Part shown: in pieces, positions 46,295-56,277 of the stretch
Numbering within the stretch: the first letter of the stretch is position 1
Layout of the letters: every line of letters starts with the position of its first letter
From: Sphingomonas taxi
Lineage (GTDB): Bacteria; Pseudomonadota; Alphaproteobacteria; Sphingomonadales; Sphingomonadaceae
Assembly (NCBI GenBank): GCA_003243195.1
Contig: QFQI01000014.1
Location: forward strand, 1 to 60,206
Reading direction: 5' to 3'
Length of the DNA: 60,206 bases
Made by a program: the position numbers and the translations under genes
The notes under the pieces: model-generated
Told to the model about the DNA's origin: nothing
Databases searched by the model: none
Seen by the model: only the letters and a program-made list of their open reading frames with translations

Positions 46295-49200
46295 TCAGAA
46301 TTTCGTCGTTGCACCGATAAAGAAATAGCGGCCGATCACGTCATAGTTCTGGGCGTCGTAATTGCCCTCGGTATCGCCGACCTGCGGCGGCTTGCGGTTG
46401 AGCAGGTTGGTGACGCCCAGCCGGAACTCCGCGCGCTCGCTCGCCTCGAACCGGGCGTTGAGGTCGAACACGTTGTAGCTCGCAACGCCGCGCGTCGTGC
46501 TGGTCGGGTTCACCACCTTCGCCGAATTGATCATCCCGTCGATGAAGCGCCAGCGCAACCCGATGCTCGCCTGCTGCAACGAGTAGGTCAGCGAGGTGAT
46601 CGCCTTCCAGCGCGGGTGCGCCAGCCCGGCGGTGGTTTCCACGCCGACGCCGGTCGAGCCGGCATAATCGTAGGTCGGCGCACCGGGCAACGCCTGGATG
46701 GTGAACTTGTCGAGGTAGCTCACCGCGCTGTTGAGCGCGATACTGCCCGCATCGCCGAGGCCAAGCTGGTCGAGCGGAATCCGCCAGTCGAATTGCACAT
46801 CGACGCCCTGGACGTTGAACGTGCCCAGGTTCAGCAGCGGCTGCGTCGGGTTGAGCGGGACGCCGGAGCCGGCGTTGCGCCGGATCAGCGAGCAATAATA
46901 GTTGCTCGGATCGAAGCCGGGATTGTTGCCGCCCGAGTTGAAGCAGAACTGGAAGGCCTGCGAGATCGAGAGCGGCCCCACAGCGTCCTTGATCTTGATC
47001 TTGTAGAAATCGACCGACAGCGACAGGTTGCTGAAGGCACCCGAGAAGGGCGACTGGATTACCGCGCCGGCGGAATAGGTGTCGGCGGTTTCTTCCTCCA
47101 GGTCGGGGTTGCCGCCGGTCAGTGCGAAGACCTGCGCAGTGCCCAGTTGGTAGGTGTCGATGATCGACGTCGGCACCCCCTGTGCCAGGCACAGCGAACG
47201 TACAGCCGCCGCGTCGCCGCCACGCCGATACGAGGAACGCACGTCGCACGGATCGCCGTTCGTGGTGCTGGCGGTGGCGGTGCCGATTGCGACCGAGCCG
47301 GTCGACACCGGCGCGAACAGCTCGCCCACGCTGGGCGCGCGGATCGCGCGATTGTAGCCACCGCGCAGCCGCAGCGGCTCGAACACCTTCCACGTCACAT
47401 CGGCCTTGTAGGCGTGGACCCCGCCCACCGAGCTGTAGTTCGAATAACGATAGCCGAGGTCGAGTTCCAGCTCCCGGATCAGCGGCAGGTCGTGCAGCAA
47501 CGGCACGAGCAGTTCGGCGTAGGTTTCGCCGGTCTCCACGGTCCCGCTCGCCGGGCGCAGCACGCTGTAGCCAAGGATGTCGCTGGTGCCGTCGGGCTGC
47601 GCCAGCGCCGAGTCCGGCAGGAAGCCGTAACCGTTGTAGCGATAGTCGGCGCCGATCGCGAGCCGCACGTCGCCGGCGGGCAGCGTGAACAGGCTGCCCT
47701 GCATATTGCCCTCGACGGTCCGTTGCCGGAGCGAGTTGGTGTTGAGCGTGCGGCGGGAGATATAGTCCACGCACGCCTGCGACGGAATTTGATTGCCAAA
47801 GGGATTGAAGCCGCCCTCGCACAGCTCGGTGCCGCCGGTCGGCGAAGTCAGCAGGCGATTCAGCGCGCTCGCGCTGGCGCCGCCGGTCTGCTCGTTCTGG
47901 AACTTGGCCTCGCTAGTCGAGCCGTAAATGTCCCACGTCCAGTTGCCCACGCCCAGCTTGCCCGACAGGCCGGCCGTGACCTGCCAGACATCATAGGAAT
48001 AGCTTTGATAGCGCGGGCCGAGGATGCTGAGCGCCTTGTAGAAGGTGAAGGGCGCGCTCGGGTTCGCGCGCGACGCCAGGATCGAGGCGAAGGCGGGCGT
48101 GATGAACGGGTTCGATACCGGCACGCTGAGTCCGTACACGTTCGAGGCCAGCGTCGGATTGCTGATCCCCAGCGACGTGTAGGTGGTGTAGGTCGCCTGC
48201 ACGAAGGCGCGCACATTGTCGCTCAGCGCATAGTCTACCTTGCCGAAGATCGACCAGCGATCGAGATCGGGCTGGAGCGTGCCGCCATTGTAGCCGAAGT
48301 TGATCTGCTGCGCGTTCGGGCCGCTGTTGACGATATAGGCTTCGTCGGTCTGCGGATCGCGGAAGTTGTAGACCGGAACCCCCTGCGTGGAAAACAACGT
48401 GCCGTCGGTGTTGAAGCCGATCTGGCCGTTGTAGCGCGCGTTGGTGCTCGTCAGCGCGGGCGTGCCATAGCCGCCGAACACCGCATTGACCGCGGCCAGG
48501 GTGGGCGTGTTCGCGCCGAAGATGGTGTTGCCCTGCGGGATCGTCGCCAGTCCCGGGGTCGTCTGACGAAACACGTAATAGTCGCGCTTCGCCTGGATGG
48601 CCGCCTTGCGCTTGGTGTAGTCGACCGAGAGGATCGCCGATCCACGACCGTCTGCGAACTTGGAACCGAGCGTGCCGGTAAGCCGGTAGGTGTTGCCGTC
48701 GCCATAGTCGCTGACGCCGGTCTGCCCGCTCAGCTCCAGCCCGGTGAAATTGCGGCGCAGGCGGAAGTTGACCACGCCGGCGGTCGCGTCGGAGCCGTAG
48801 GTGGTCGAGGCGCCGCCCGTAATCACCTCGATATTCTCGATCAGCGCCTCGGGGATGATGTTGAGGTCGACCGAGCCGTCGGGGTTGGACGGCTGGATGC
48901 GGCGCCCGTCGAGCAGCAGCAGCGTGCGCTTCGAGCCCAGTCCGCGCAGCGAGGCATAGGCCTGGCCGCCGTTGAGCCCGGTCGAGGTGCTGCCGCCGTT
49001 GCCCTGGCCGAACGCGCCGCTGAACTGCGGCATCTGCGTCAGCGCGCTCTCCACCGTCACGCGACCGCTGTTCTCGATCGTGTCGCTCGACAGCGACACG
49101 ATCGGCGAGTTGGCGACATAGTCGGGCCGCGCGATGCGCGAGCCGGTGACGATCACTTCATCAGACGGTGGGGGTGGCGCGTTCGGATCCTGCGCCTCCG

Positions 49201-49336
49201 CGATCGCCTCGGCCGCGGCTGCCGGCGGGTTCTCCGCAGTCGGCACCGCGACCTGCGCGCTTGCCGCGGTGGCGACCAGTGCCCATGAGCAGACGCCGCT
49301 GGCGAGAAGAGTGCGGCGGAGATGGCGCTGTTTCAT
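46295..49336 (-). CDS. Large TonB-dependent receptor, peptide-locus type (1013 aa)
   Basis: Outer-membrane receptor. The ATG at 49336, with AGGGAAAGAC upstream, opens the signal peptide (LRRTLLASGVCSWALVATAASAQ). A proline/alanine-rich spacer precedes the TonB box DEVIVTGSRIARPDY. The plug has the LGSKRTLLLLDGRR and TGGASTTYGSDATAGVVNF motifs of the large receptor subgroup often found with peptidases in sphingomonads and Caulobacter. The barrel ends IGATTKF. The M20 gene follows only 17 bp downstream, so they are one operon. Confidence 0.93.
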   Translation of the reverse strand: MKQRHLRRTLLASGVCSWALVATAASAQVAVPTAENPPAAAAEAIAEAQDPNAPPPPSDEVIVTGSRIARPDYVANSPIVSLSSDTIENSGRVTVESALTQMPQFSGAFGQGNGGSTSTGLNGGQAYASLRGLGSKRTLLLLDGRRIQPSNPDGSVDLNIIPEALIENIEVITGGASTTYGSDATAGVVNFRLRRNFTGLELSGQTGVSDYGDGNTYRLTGTLGSKFADGRGSAILSVDYTKRKAAIQAKRDYYVFRQTTPGLATIPQGNTIFGANTPTLAAVNAVFGGYGTPALTSTNARYNGQIGFNTDGTLFSTQGVPVYNFRDPQTDEAYIVNSGPNAQQINFGYNGGTLQPDLDRWSIFGKVDYALSDNVRAFVQATYTTYTSLGISNPTLASNVYGLSVPVSNPFITPAFASILASRANPSAPFTFYKALSILGPRYQSYSYDVWQVTAGLSGKLGVGNWTWDIYGSTSEAKFQNEQTGGASASALNRLLTSPTGGTELCEGGFNPFGNQIPSQACVDYISRRTLNTNSLRQRTVEGNMQGSLFTLPAGDVRLAIGADYRYNGYGFLPDSALAQPDGTSDILGYSVLRPASGTVETGETYAELLVPLLHDLPLIRELELDLGYRYSNYSSVGGVHAYKADVTWKVFEPLRLRGGYNRAIRAPSVGELFAPVSTGSVAIGTATASTTNGDPCDVRSSYRRGGDAAAVRSLCLAQGVPTSIIDTYQLGTAQVFALTGGNPDLEEETADTYSAGAVIQSPFSGAFSNLSLSVDFYKIKIKDAVGPLSISQAFQFCFNSGGNNPGFDPSNYYCSLIRRNAGSGVPLNPTQPLLNLGTFNVQGVDVQFDWRIPLDQLGLGDAGSIALNSAVSYLDKFTIQALPGAPTYDYAGSTGVGVETTAGLAHPRWKAITSLTYSLQQASIGLRWRFIDGMINSAKVVNPTSTTRGVASYNVFDLNARFEASERAEFRLGVTNLLNRKPPQVGDTEGNYDAQNYDVIGRYFFIGATTKF

Positions 49337-49475
49337 GCTCTGTCTTTCCCTGATGCGCGCCGCCTCGTTGAGCGGCTTCACCGGAAAAGACGCAGGCTTG
49401 TTTCGCCACCTCACGCCGCGCTGCAAAAAAAGTTCGTCTGCGGTCGGCTCGACGTCATCAACGTGCGGGTGCGCC

Positions 49476-52262
49476 TCAGCGCGTGGCGGCTACAGCAGGG
49501 CCGTAGAGGATCCCGTTGAACAGCAGCTTGAACGTGGCATAGGGCTGCGCGCGCTGGGTCACCTCCGGCCCCATCGCGAACAACTTGCCGCGCCCCAGAT
49601 CCACGTCGGCCACCGCCACCGTCCCGCGCAGCCGCTGCTGTCCCACCGCCCAGCCGCTGCGCAGCGGCTGGGGCGCGTCGAACCACGCCACCCTGGTGGC
49701 GCCAGATGCCGGGACGAACGGCTGGCTCTCGTCAAAGAACATGTCGACCTGCGGCGCCATGCCGTACGCAAGCGGCTGGCGGGTATCGACACTGGCCCGC
49801 ACCAGCGCGCCGGGAATGTAGAAATCCTTCTTGTCGAGCGCGGTGACGCTGCCGTCGGCTTTGCGAGTAACCAGCGCCGGCTGGACCGTCGGGCTCAGCA
49901 TCGTCGCCAGCGCGTTGGCACTGCCGACCGTGATGACGGTGCCGCCCGCCCGTGCGAACGCGGCCACGGCGGGAAGCGTCGTCTCGCGCGACACCTCGCC
50001 GAGCCAGCCGCGATAGGCGTCGGGGATCGCTTCCGGCTTGGGCAGGTCGAAGCGATAGCCACCGGGATAGGCGCCGTCGCGCGGCACCGGCACCGTGCCG
50101 TCAGCGAACAGCAGGACGTCGTAGCGCTGCTTCAGGTCGCCGGCGTCGAGCTGTCCCGGATACACCGCCTCGAACGGGAATTCATATTGCTCCAGCAGCC
50201 AGCGCGTCCACCCCGCCGGCATGATCCCGCCATAACGGTCCACCAGCCCGACACGCACCGGGCGGAGTTGCCAGCTCGCCGCCGCCGGCACCCTGGCGAC
50301 GGCATAAGCGTCGACGCCAAGCGGGGCCGCCGCCGCGATAATCGCGCGCGCCTGCGGCGAGGCCGCGACGAAGAGCGCGCCCGCGGCCAGCGTCCTTCCC
50401 GCCACGCGCTGCTCGCTGGCCAGCCAGCGGACCGGCACGCCCGCCTTCAGCAGCCGGTTGGTCAGGATGAAGCTGTTGTTGCTCTCGTGCCCGATCAGCC
50501 ACCCCGCCCCGCCGGTGCCGATCACGCGCCCGGGCGGCGGCGTGAGCTGTTCCGCGGTGACGGGCGCGAACTCGCCCGACAGGCTATCGAGCACGCGATC
50601 GAACCCGATCCCCATCTGGTAGGCAAGCGTGTAGCCGGTGATGTCATAGGGCGCCTTGGGCGGCCCGCCGGGATATTCCGCATCGTGCGGATGATCCTGC
50701 GGCTCGAACATGTCGAGCACGTGCGGGCGATAAGCCTGCGCGGTGCGGACGACATAGGCGCCGGCGGGGTAGCGTTTGGCTCCCGCCGTAAACGGTCGCG
50801 CCGCGCGCTCAACATCGACGCCGTTCTTCAGCAGCGCGTTGAGGAAGGTGATCGTGGTCGGCAGGTCGCGCTGCTGCCCGGGCACCAGCACATAGGCGCG
50901 CGGGTCGCGCGCGGCCGGATCGTGCAGCACGCTGTCGTACAGCGGGGACGCGACCATCCCCTCACGAGCGCGGCTGTTGTACCCGACAAAGCCTTCATCC
51001 GCCTTGGCCGACTTGCCGGCTTCCTTAAGCGCATCGATGCGCGCGGGCGTGATCGTCCAGCTGTCGCGCTGGCCGCGCCGGATCTCGGCGTCGCCCATCC
51101 GCCAGATGTTCATCAGCAGACGTTCGCGATTACGCGCCGCATAGTCTATCACGGCGCGGTTGAGCGACCATTGATATTCCAGGCTGTCGCGCAGGTGCCA
51201 TTCCTGCGGGGCGATCGGCAGCGTCTCGTCGTTGCGCGCCAACTGCGTGTCGGCGATCAGCGGGATCTTCTCCGGGGTCGGCCCACCGATGATCTCGGTC
51301 AGCAGCCCGATCGAATTGTGGAAATAGGCGACCGAGCGCACCATGCCGTTGTGCCAGGTGGAATATGGCGCGGCCGAGCGCGCGCCGGAGCCGCCCTTGT
51401 TTTCCGCCACCAGCCGGCTGTGCATCGCGGCACCGACCTCCTGCAGCTCGTTCATGACCAGGGGCGCGTAATTGTAGTTGAAGGGGTCGCGGAAGGGCGG
51501 CACGAACACCACCATCCCCGCCGGGCCGGTCTGGTGCTGGTTGAAGATGATCTGCGGGAACCACTCGCGGAAGAACACCCGGTTGAGCGCGGTCGTCTCC
51601 GGCATCTGCGACATGAAGCTGTCGCGATTGTTATCGTGGCCGACATACTTCTGATACAGCCGGGGGATGGTGCGGAACTCGCGCTTCCTGGGGTCCTTGT
51701 CGCGCATATACCAGTCGGCGACGAGCTGAAGCCCGTCGGGATTGTCCTGACCAAACAGGATGATCGTCTCGTCGAGCGTGCGCCGGGTCTCGGCATCCCG
51801 ACCGCTCAGCAGGCGATAGAGGACGTGGATCTGGCTTTGCGTCGTCACGGTTTCGGTGGCGTGCAGCCCGGCGTCGATCCAGACGATCGCGCGGCCTTCC
51901 TGTGCCAGCGCGGCGGCCTGCTGTTCGCTCACCCCCTCGGCCTTGGCCAGCCGGCGCGCGATCTCCTTGTAGCGATCCAGCTTCGCGAGGTTTTCGGGCG
52001 AGGAGACCACCGCCACCCACATCGTGCGCCCTTCCGCCGAGCGGCCGATGTCGATCAGCTTCATACGGTCGGAACGCGCTGCCAGCGCTTTGAGATAGCG
52101 CTCATAGGCATCGTAGTTGGCCAGATAGTAATCGCTGCCCGGCTCGGTCGGAAATGCCTCGGCCGGCGATGGCAGAGCCCCTGTCGCGGGCGTGATCGGC
52201 TCGGCCAGCGCGGTCGCGGCAAAGGCCAAAGCGGCGGCTCCGAACAGCATGGCCGATCTCAT
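49476..52262 (-). CDS. Secreted M14-family zinc carboxypeptidase (928 aa)
   Basis: Large periplasmic or secreted metallocarboxypeptidase. The ATG at 52262 follows GAGGGGAACG and a signal peptide (LFGAAALAFAATALAE); longer in-frame starts reach into the neighbouring gene. The M14 zinc site HATE is in IDAGLHATETVTTQ (near residue 128) with the third ligand in FNQHQTGP; FGQDNPDGLQL and GHDNNRDSF are family marks. The second half (from ~residue 480) is a non-catalytic flavodoxin-like or glutamine-amidotransferase-like region. Upstream of the TonB receptor in the same direction. Confidence 0.9.
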   Translation of the reverse strand: MRSAMLFGAAALAFAATALAEPITPATGALPSPAEAFPTEPGSDYYLANYDAYERYLKALAARSDRMKLIDIGRSAEGRTMWVAVVSSPENLAKLDRYKEIARRLAKAEGVSEQQAAALAQEGRAIVWIDAGLHATETVTTQSQIHVLYRLLSGRDAETRRTLDETIILFGQDNPDGLQLVADWYMRDKDPRKREFRTIPRLYQKYVGHDNNRDSFMSQMPETTALNRVFFREWFPQIIFNQHQTGPAGMVVFVPPFRDPFNYNYAPLVMNELQEVGAAMHSRLVAENKGGSGARSAAPYSTWHNGMVRSVAYFHNSIGLLTEIIGGPTPEKIPLIADTQLARNDETLPIAPQEWHLRDSLEYQWSLNRAVIDYAARNRERLLMNIWRMGDAEIRRGQRDSWTITPARIDALKEAGKSAKADEGFVGYNSRAREGMVASPLYDSVLHDPAARDPRAYVLVPGQQRDLPTTITFLNALLKNGVDVERAARPFTAGAKRYPAGAYVVRTAQAYRPHVLDMFEPQDHPHDAEYPGGPPKAPYDITGYTLAYQMGIGFDRVLDSLSGEFAPVTAEQLTPPPGRVIGTGGAGWLIGHESNNSFILTNRLLKAGVPVRWLASEQRVAGRTLAAGALFVAASPQARAIIAAAAPLGVDAYAVARVPAAASWQLRPVRVGLVDRYGGIMPAGWTRWLLEQYEFPFEAVYPGQLDAGDLKQRYDVLLFADGTVPVPRDGAYPGGYRFDLPKPEAIPDAYRGWLGEVSRETTLPAVAAFARAGGTVITVGSANALATMLSPTVQPALVTRKADGSVTALDKKDFYIPGALVRASVDTRQPLAYGMAPQVDMFFDESQPFVPASGATRVAWFDAPQPLRSGWAVGQQRLRGTVAVADVDLGRGKLFAMGPEVTQRAQPYATFKLLFNGILYGPAVAATR

Positions 52263-52335
52263 CTCGTTCCCCTCGTTGCTTATCCCGGTTCGCATGGAAG
52301 ACGCAGCCGGTGCGGCCCACCCCACCCCGGCCAAG

Positions 52336-52356
52336 AAAAAAAGCCGCATCAGGCGG
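52336..52356 (-). terminator. Candidate Rho-independent terminator of the TPR/oxygenase gene
   Basis: On the leftward strand a CCGC/GCGG stem with a 5-base loop overlaps the stop codon and is followed by C then seven T (A-run at 52336-52342). The stem is short, so strength is uncertain. Confidence 0.45.
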
Positions 52357-53731
52357 GCAAGAGATCGAAAGCGACGGTCAGCCGCGGCCGCTCGCCGCCG
52401 AACGGCTCCGTGCCGTGCCACATATAGGAGGGAAAGAGTGCCAGCATCCCCGGGGCCGGGGCGATCCTGCTCGAGGGCGGGAGCGACGGACGCGTGGGCA
52501 CGCCGGGCCGGCCGAGCGAAAGCCAGCCCTCGGGCGCCGCCCGGTCGGCCTCCGGCAAAGCGACGTAGAATGCCGAGGAGATCCAGCCGGCGGGATGAAC
52601 GTGGTCGGTGTGATAGCCGCCCGGGATCAGCCGGACGGACCACGCACCGGCGAAGCGGTACCCGCCCGTCAGGCGGCATCGCACCGGATCACTGCCGGTG
52701 CCGAGCCGGTCGAGATGCGCGCGGATCGGCACGTCCAACGCCGCGAAGAGCGCGCGGATCACGGGCACGTCGGCCTTTGTCAGGTCGATCTGGGTCTGGG
52801 ATCCATGGCGCAGCGACTGCTCCAGCGGGTGGGTCCGCCACGCGTGCAGCGCCTCCAGTGCGCCTGCAAGGTCGCCCAGGAACGCGGGCAGATCGCGCCA
52901 GCTCGCCGGCGGCACGAGCAGTTCGGTCGACACCAGAGCCGGATCCTCGCACAGCGCCGCGTATCGCGCGTCGCCGGTGAGGCGCCACGCGGTGGCGAGC
53001 AGCGCGACTGCGCCCTGATCCCCGGGAGCCGCGGCAACGATCCGCTCGGCGAGTTCCGCCCCCTCGCCCGTACGCCCGACGTGCAGCAGCGCCTCGACAG
53101 CGGCGCGCGCCGCCGCGATGTCCCCGGGTGCCGCGCGCAGAGCCGCCGTGGCGTGACGGAGCTGCTCTTCAGGGCGGCCGCGGCGCGCTTCCAGTGCCGC
53201 GGCGGCGATCAACAGCGGGAGCGCGGTCGGCGCGCGCGCCAGCGCCGCGCCGAGCACCCCGGCGGCCACATCCTCGCGGCCTCCGGCTTGCAGCACGATC
53301 GAGCGGACCAGTGCGAGTTCGAGCGTGTCAGGCGCTGCGTCGAGTTGTCGCATCGCGTGAGGAAGGTCGGCGCTACGCATCCACCGCAGTTGCGCCAGGT
53401 CACGATGCGCGACGGCATAATCCGGTCGGGCGGCGATGGCCGCGACGAACGCCTGTTCGGCCTCATCCAGTGCCCCCAGCGCCTGCAAGGCCCGCGCCCG
53501 TACGAGCTGTGTTTCGGGCGCCCGCCCGCCCTTCGCCAGCGCCCGCTCGGTCGCCCGCAGCGCACCGGCAGCGTCGCCCAGGTCGCCAAGAACCGCGGCG
53601 AGATTATGCTCCGCCACGGCGCTTTGCGGACGCGCGCGGACCTGCTCCTGGCAGAGACGCAATTTGGTGCCCAGTTCGCCCGCGGCATGGGTCGCGGTGA
53701 TCGCGGCATTCGGCGTCACGGTCACGGTCAC
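52349..53731 (-). CDS. TPR protein fused to a putative 2OG-Fe(II) oxygenase domain (460 aa)
   Basis: N-terminal half: tetratricopeptide-type helical repeats (SAVAEHNLAAVLGDLGDAAGAL, then RARALQALGALDEAEQAFVAA and further units to about residue 250). C-terminal half: double-stranded beta-helix of the 2OG-FeII_Oxy_5 type with the iron site GGYHTDHVHPAGWISSAFYV (near residue 367), distal His in PSYMWHGTEPF and the oxoglutarate Arg in RPRLTVAFDLL. It begins with GTG at 53731 behind GGGAGAAC. No signal peptide, so cytoplasmic. Probable hydroxylation of a protein or peptide; TPRs may select the target. Confidence 0.88.
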   Translation of the reverse strand: MTVTVTPNAAITATHAAGELGTKLRLCQEQVRARPQSAVAEHNLAAVLGDLGDAAGALRATERALAKGGRAPETQLVRARALQALGALDEAEQAFVAAIAARPDYAVAHRDLAQLRWMRSADLPHAMRQLDAAPDTLELALVRSIVLQAGGREDVAAGVLGAALARAPTALPLLIAAAALEARRGRPEEQLRHATAALRAAPGDIAAARAAVEALLHVGRTGEGAELAERIVAAAPGDQGAVALLATAWRLTGDARYAALCEDPALVSTELLVPPASWRDLPAFLGDLAGALEALHAWRTHPLEQSLRHGSQTQIDLTKADVPVIRALFAALDVPIRAHLDRLGTGSDPVRCRLTGGYRFAGAWSVRLIPGGYHTDHVHPAGWISSAFYVALPEADRAAPEGWLSLGRPGVPTRPSLPPSSRIAPAPGMLALFPSYMWHGTEPFGGERPRLTVAFDLLPA

Positions 53732-54132
53732 GTTCTCCCGAAAGCGTGGCTTTCACAGGTTCGCGGCGTCTCATCCATGCCGACAGCGAGAGTGTCGGCG
53801 ATCCCCCGCCCGGGGCAGCAGCCTATTTGACGGGTGTCAGGAAGCCAGGCAATGTGTGAAGAGTGACCCCGTCGCCGGGCGCCGACCTTGCGTGGAGCAA
53901 ACCCGCCGCGAAGATCTCCCCTCAGGTGAACCACGCGAAGGCGCGCTTATAAGAAAGAAGTGTCGTAACCCACCATCGACGTCAGCCTCGCGGCGGCGTC
54001 TCGGCGCTCTCGCACGTTTGCAGATGATGGCGCCATCCGTACACTCCGGTTGCTGCTCGCCGCCGCCCGATCCTCACGGGGGCGAAATGCGCAATCTTGA
54101 CGGTGACCGTGCCGCGCGCCACGCTCACGCCC
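53732..54132. other. Divergent intergenic region with two small hairpins
   Basis: About 400 bp, no gene seen. GAAAGC-GTG-GCTTTC (53740-53754) lies directly above the oxygenase ribosome site. GCCGACA (53779-53785) and TGTCGGC (53793-53799) form a 7+7 inverted repeat that could be an operator. Nothing else recognisable. Confidence 0.4.
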
Positions 54133-56013
54133 ATGACGATCTTTCCCCGGCTCGCGCTAGTCTCGCTCGCTCTCACCAGCCCGCTCGCCGCGCAGCAGAC
54201 GCCGACAATGCTGAACGAGCAGGTGAAGGAATACGACTGGGTCCGCCCACAGGCGGATTTCGTGCGCCGCACGGTCATGATCCCGATGCGCGATGGCAAG
54301 AAGCTCTATACCGTCATCGTCTTCAGAAAGGGCACGCACGATGCGCCGATCCTGATGACGCGCACCCCCTATGACGCGGACGCCAACACCAGTCGCAAGC
54401 GCAGCCAGAAGCTGACCGAGATCGTGCGCGTCGGGGACGCGCCCTTCGTCGAGGACGGCTATATCCGCGTCTATCAGGATGTGCGCGGGCAACACAATTC
54501 GGAGGGCGATTACGTGATGAACCGCCCGCTGCGCGGGCCGCTCAACGCGACGAAGGTCGATCACGCGACCGACGCCTACGACACGATCGACTGGCTGGTG
54601 AAGAACGTGAAGGAGAGCAACGGGCGCGTCGGCGTGACCGGCGTCTCCTATGACGGTTTCACCACCTTGATGGCGATGATCGACCCGCATCCGGCGCTGA
54701 AGGCGGCGGTGCCGTCCAGCCCGATGGTCGACGGCTGGATCGGTGACGACTGGTTTCACAACGGCGCGTTTCGCACCTTCGGCTATGATTACGATCTGGC
54801 ACAGACGGTCGGAAAGGGTTCGGGCGAGGTGCCCAAGGGGACGGGGGACAATTACGCGTCCTATCTCGCGGCGGGTTCAGCCTATGATTACGCCAACGCC
54901 TATGGGCTGACCGCGCTGCCGGTGGTGCGCAAGGTGCTGGAACATCCGACCTACGACGCCTATTGGCAGGGGCAGGCCGTTGACAAGCTTCTGGGAGCCC
55001 GAACGCTGACGGTGCCGACGATGCTGGTCGTTGGACAATGGGATCAGGAGGACAGCTACGGCGCGCCCGCGGTTTACCGTGCCCTGACGCTATCGGGACG
55101 CGCCAATGCACCGGTCAGCCTGGTGATCGGCCCGTGGTTCCACGGCCAGAACATGGCCGACGGGCGCCAGCTTGGGTCGTTGAAATTCGAAGGCGATACC
55201 GGCGCGCAGTTCCGCACCCGCTTGATGAAGCCATTCCTCGATTGCCGGCTGAAGACGATCGCTCCGCCGCCATGTGCCCCCGCAGGCGTGTTCACATACG
55301 CGACCGGCGCGAATCGCTGGGAAACCTCTTCAACCTGGCCCGCGGGCACGTCGACCCCGTTGTATCTGGCGGGCAATGCGACGCTTAGCTGGACGAAACC
55401 GGCGGCGGGTAGCGACAGCTACGTCTCCGATCCTGCCAAGCCGGTGCCGATGCTGCCGCGCCCCATCAAGCTGTCCGGCGATGAGTGGCGCAGTTGGCTG
55501 GTGCACGACCAGCGCTTCGTCGACGGGCGCACCGACGTGCTGAGCTACACCACCCCCGTTCTCGACAAGCCCGTGCATATCAAAGGGGCACCGCGCATCG
55601 ACCTGCACGCCGCAACGACCGGCCGCGATGGCGACTTCGTGGTCAAGCTCATCGATGTCTATCCCGAGGAGAATGCCGCCGACCCGGCGATGGCGGGGTA
55701 CCAGCTCGGCGTGGGAATCGAGATATTCCGCGGGCGCTACGTCAACGGCTTCGCCACCCCCGCGCCGCTGGAGCCGGGCAGGACCTATGCCTTCGGCTGG
55801 TCGCTGCCCAATGCCGACCATGTGTTCCAGCCGGGGCATCGCATCATGGTGCAGGTGCAGTCCTCGCTATTCCCGCTCTACGACCGCAACCCGCAGTCGT
55901 GGGTGCCCTCGATCATGTCCGCCAAGCCCGGCGACTACGTGAAAGCGACACAGACGATCCGCTGGGGCGGCGACACCGCGAGCGCCGTGTGGTTGCCCGT
56001 GGCGGCGGACTAG
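54133..56013 (+). CDS. Secreted CocE/NonD-family hydrolase (S15-like, 626 aa)
   Basis: Serine hydrolase related to alpha-amino-acid ester hydrolases and X-Pro dipeptidyl-peptidases. The ATG at 54133 starts a signal peptide (MTIFPRLALVSLALTSPLAAQQ); no good ribosome site is seen. The alpha/beta domain has the nucleophile Ser in GRVGVTGVSYDGFTTLM, Asp in VVGQWDQEDSYG and His in GPWFHGQNM, the wording of amino-acid ester hydrolases. The jelly-roll C-terminal domain begins around residue 430. Divergent from the oxygenase; could cleave peptide or amino-acid ester substrates together with the M14 and M20 enzymes. The IS3 remnant begins 8 bp downstream. Confidence 0.92.
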   Translation: MTIFPRLALVSLALTSPLAAQQTPTMLNEQVKEYDWVRPQADFVRRTVMIPMRDGKKLYTVIVFRKGTHDAPILMTRTPYDADANTSRKRSQKLTEIVRVGDAPFVEDGYIRVYQDVRGQHNSEGDYVMNRPLRGPLNATKVDHATDAYDTIDWLVKNVKESNGRVGVTGVSYDGFTTLMAMIDPHPALKAAVPSSPMVDGWIGDDWFHNGAFRTFGYDYDLAQTVGKGSGEVPKGTGDNYASYLAAGSAYDYANAYGLTALPVVRKVLEHPTYDAYWQGQAVDKLLGARTLTVPTMLVVGQWDQEDSYGAPAVYRALTLSGRANAPVSLVIGPWFHGQNMADGRQLGSLKFEGDTGAQFRTRLMKPFLDCRLKTIAPPPCAPAGVFTYATGANRWETSSTWPAGTSTPLYLAGNATLSWTKPAAGSDSYVSDPAKPVPMLPRPIKLSGDEWRSWLVHDQRFVDGRTDVLSYTTPVLDKPVHIKGAPRIDLHAATTGRDGDFVVKLIDVYPEENAADPAMAGYQLGVGIEIFRGRYVNGFATPAPLEPGRTYAFGWSLPNADHVFQPGHRIMVQVQSSLFPLYDRNPQSWVPSIMSAKPGDYVKATQTIRWGGDTASAVWLPVAAD

Positions 56014-56030
56014 GAGAGCGTGATCTTCCC

Positions 56031-56277
56031 CTAGCCCGGCGGACACGCTGGTTTACCGGTCATGCGTTGCTCGGGGGTTAGATAGCCGGGGGCCGAGTGC
56101 ATGCGGTGCCGGTTGTAGTATCCCTCAATGTATCCGAACAGCGCCTTTCGGGCTTCGGCCTGGGTCGCCCATCGGCATTGATGGACGAGTTCGACTTTGA
56201 GGGTGTGGAAGAAGCTCTCCATCGGGGCATTATCATAGCAGTTGCCGGTGCGGCTCATCGATGAAAGCGAACTTCAC
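56031..56277 (-). pseudogene. IS3-family transposase OrfB, central part deleted
   Basis: The reading frame opens with GTG at 56277 as VKFAFIDE, the standard OrfB start, then changes into the frame of the OrfB C-terminus (MSRTGNCYDNAPMESFFHTL, then GYLTPEQRM, stop at 56031). The middle, with the first two catalytic Asp residues, is absent; only the region of the last catalytic Glu (MESFFHTLK) remains. The joint sits at CGATGAGC, which would be present at both original positions. Confidence 0.85.

Noticed and set aside
46616..49288. 890-codon plus-strand frame
   Set aside because: Shadow of the large TonB receptor; no signal, domain or ribosome site.
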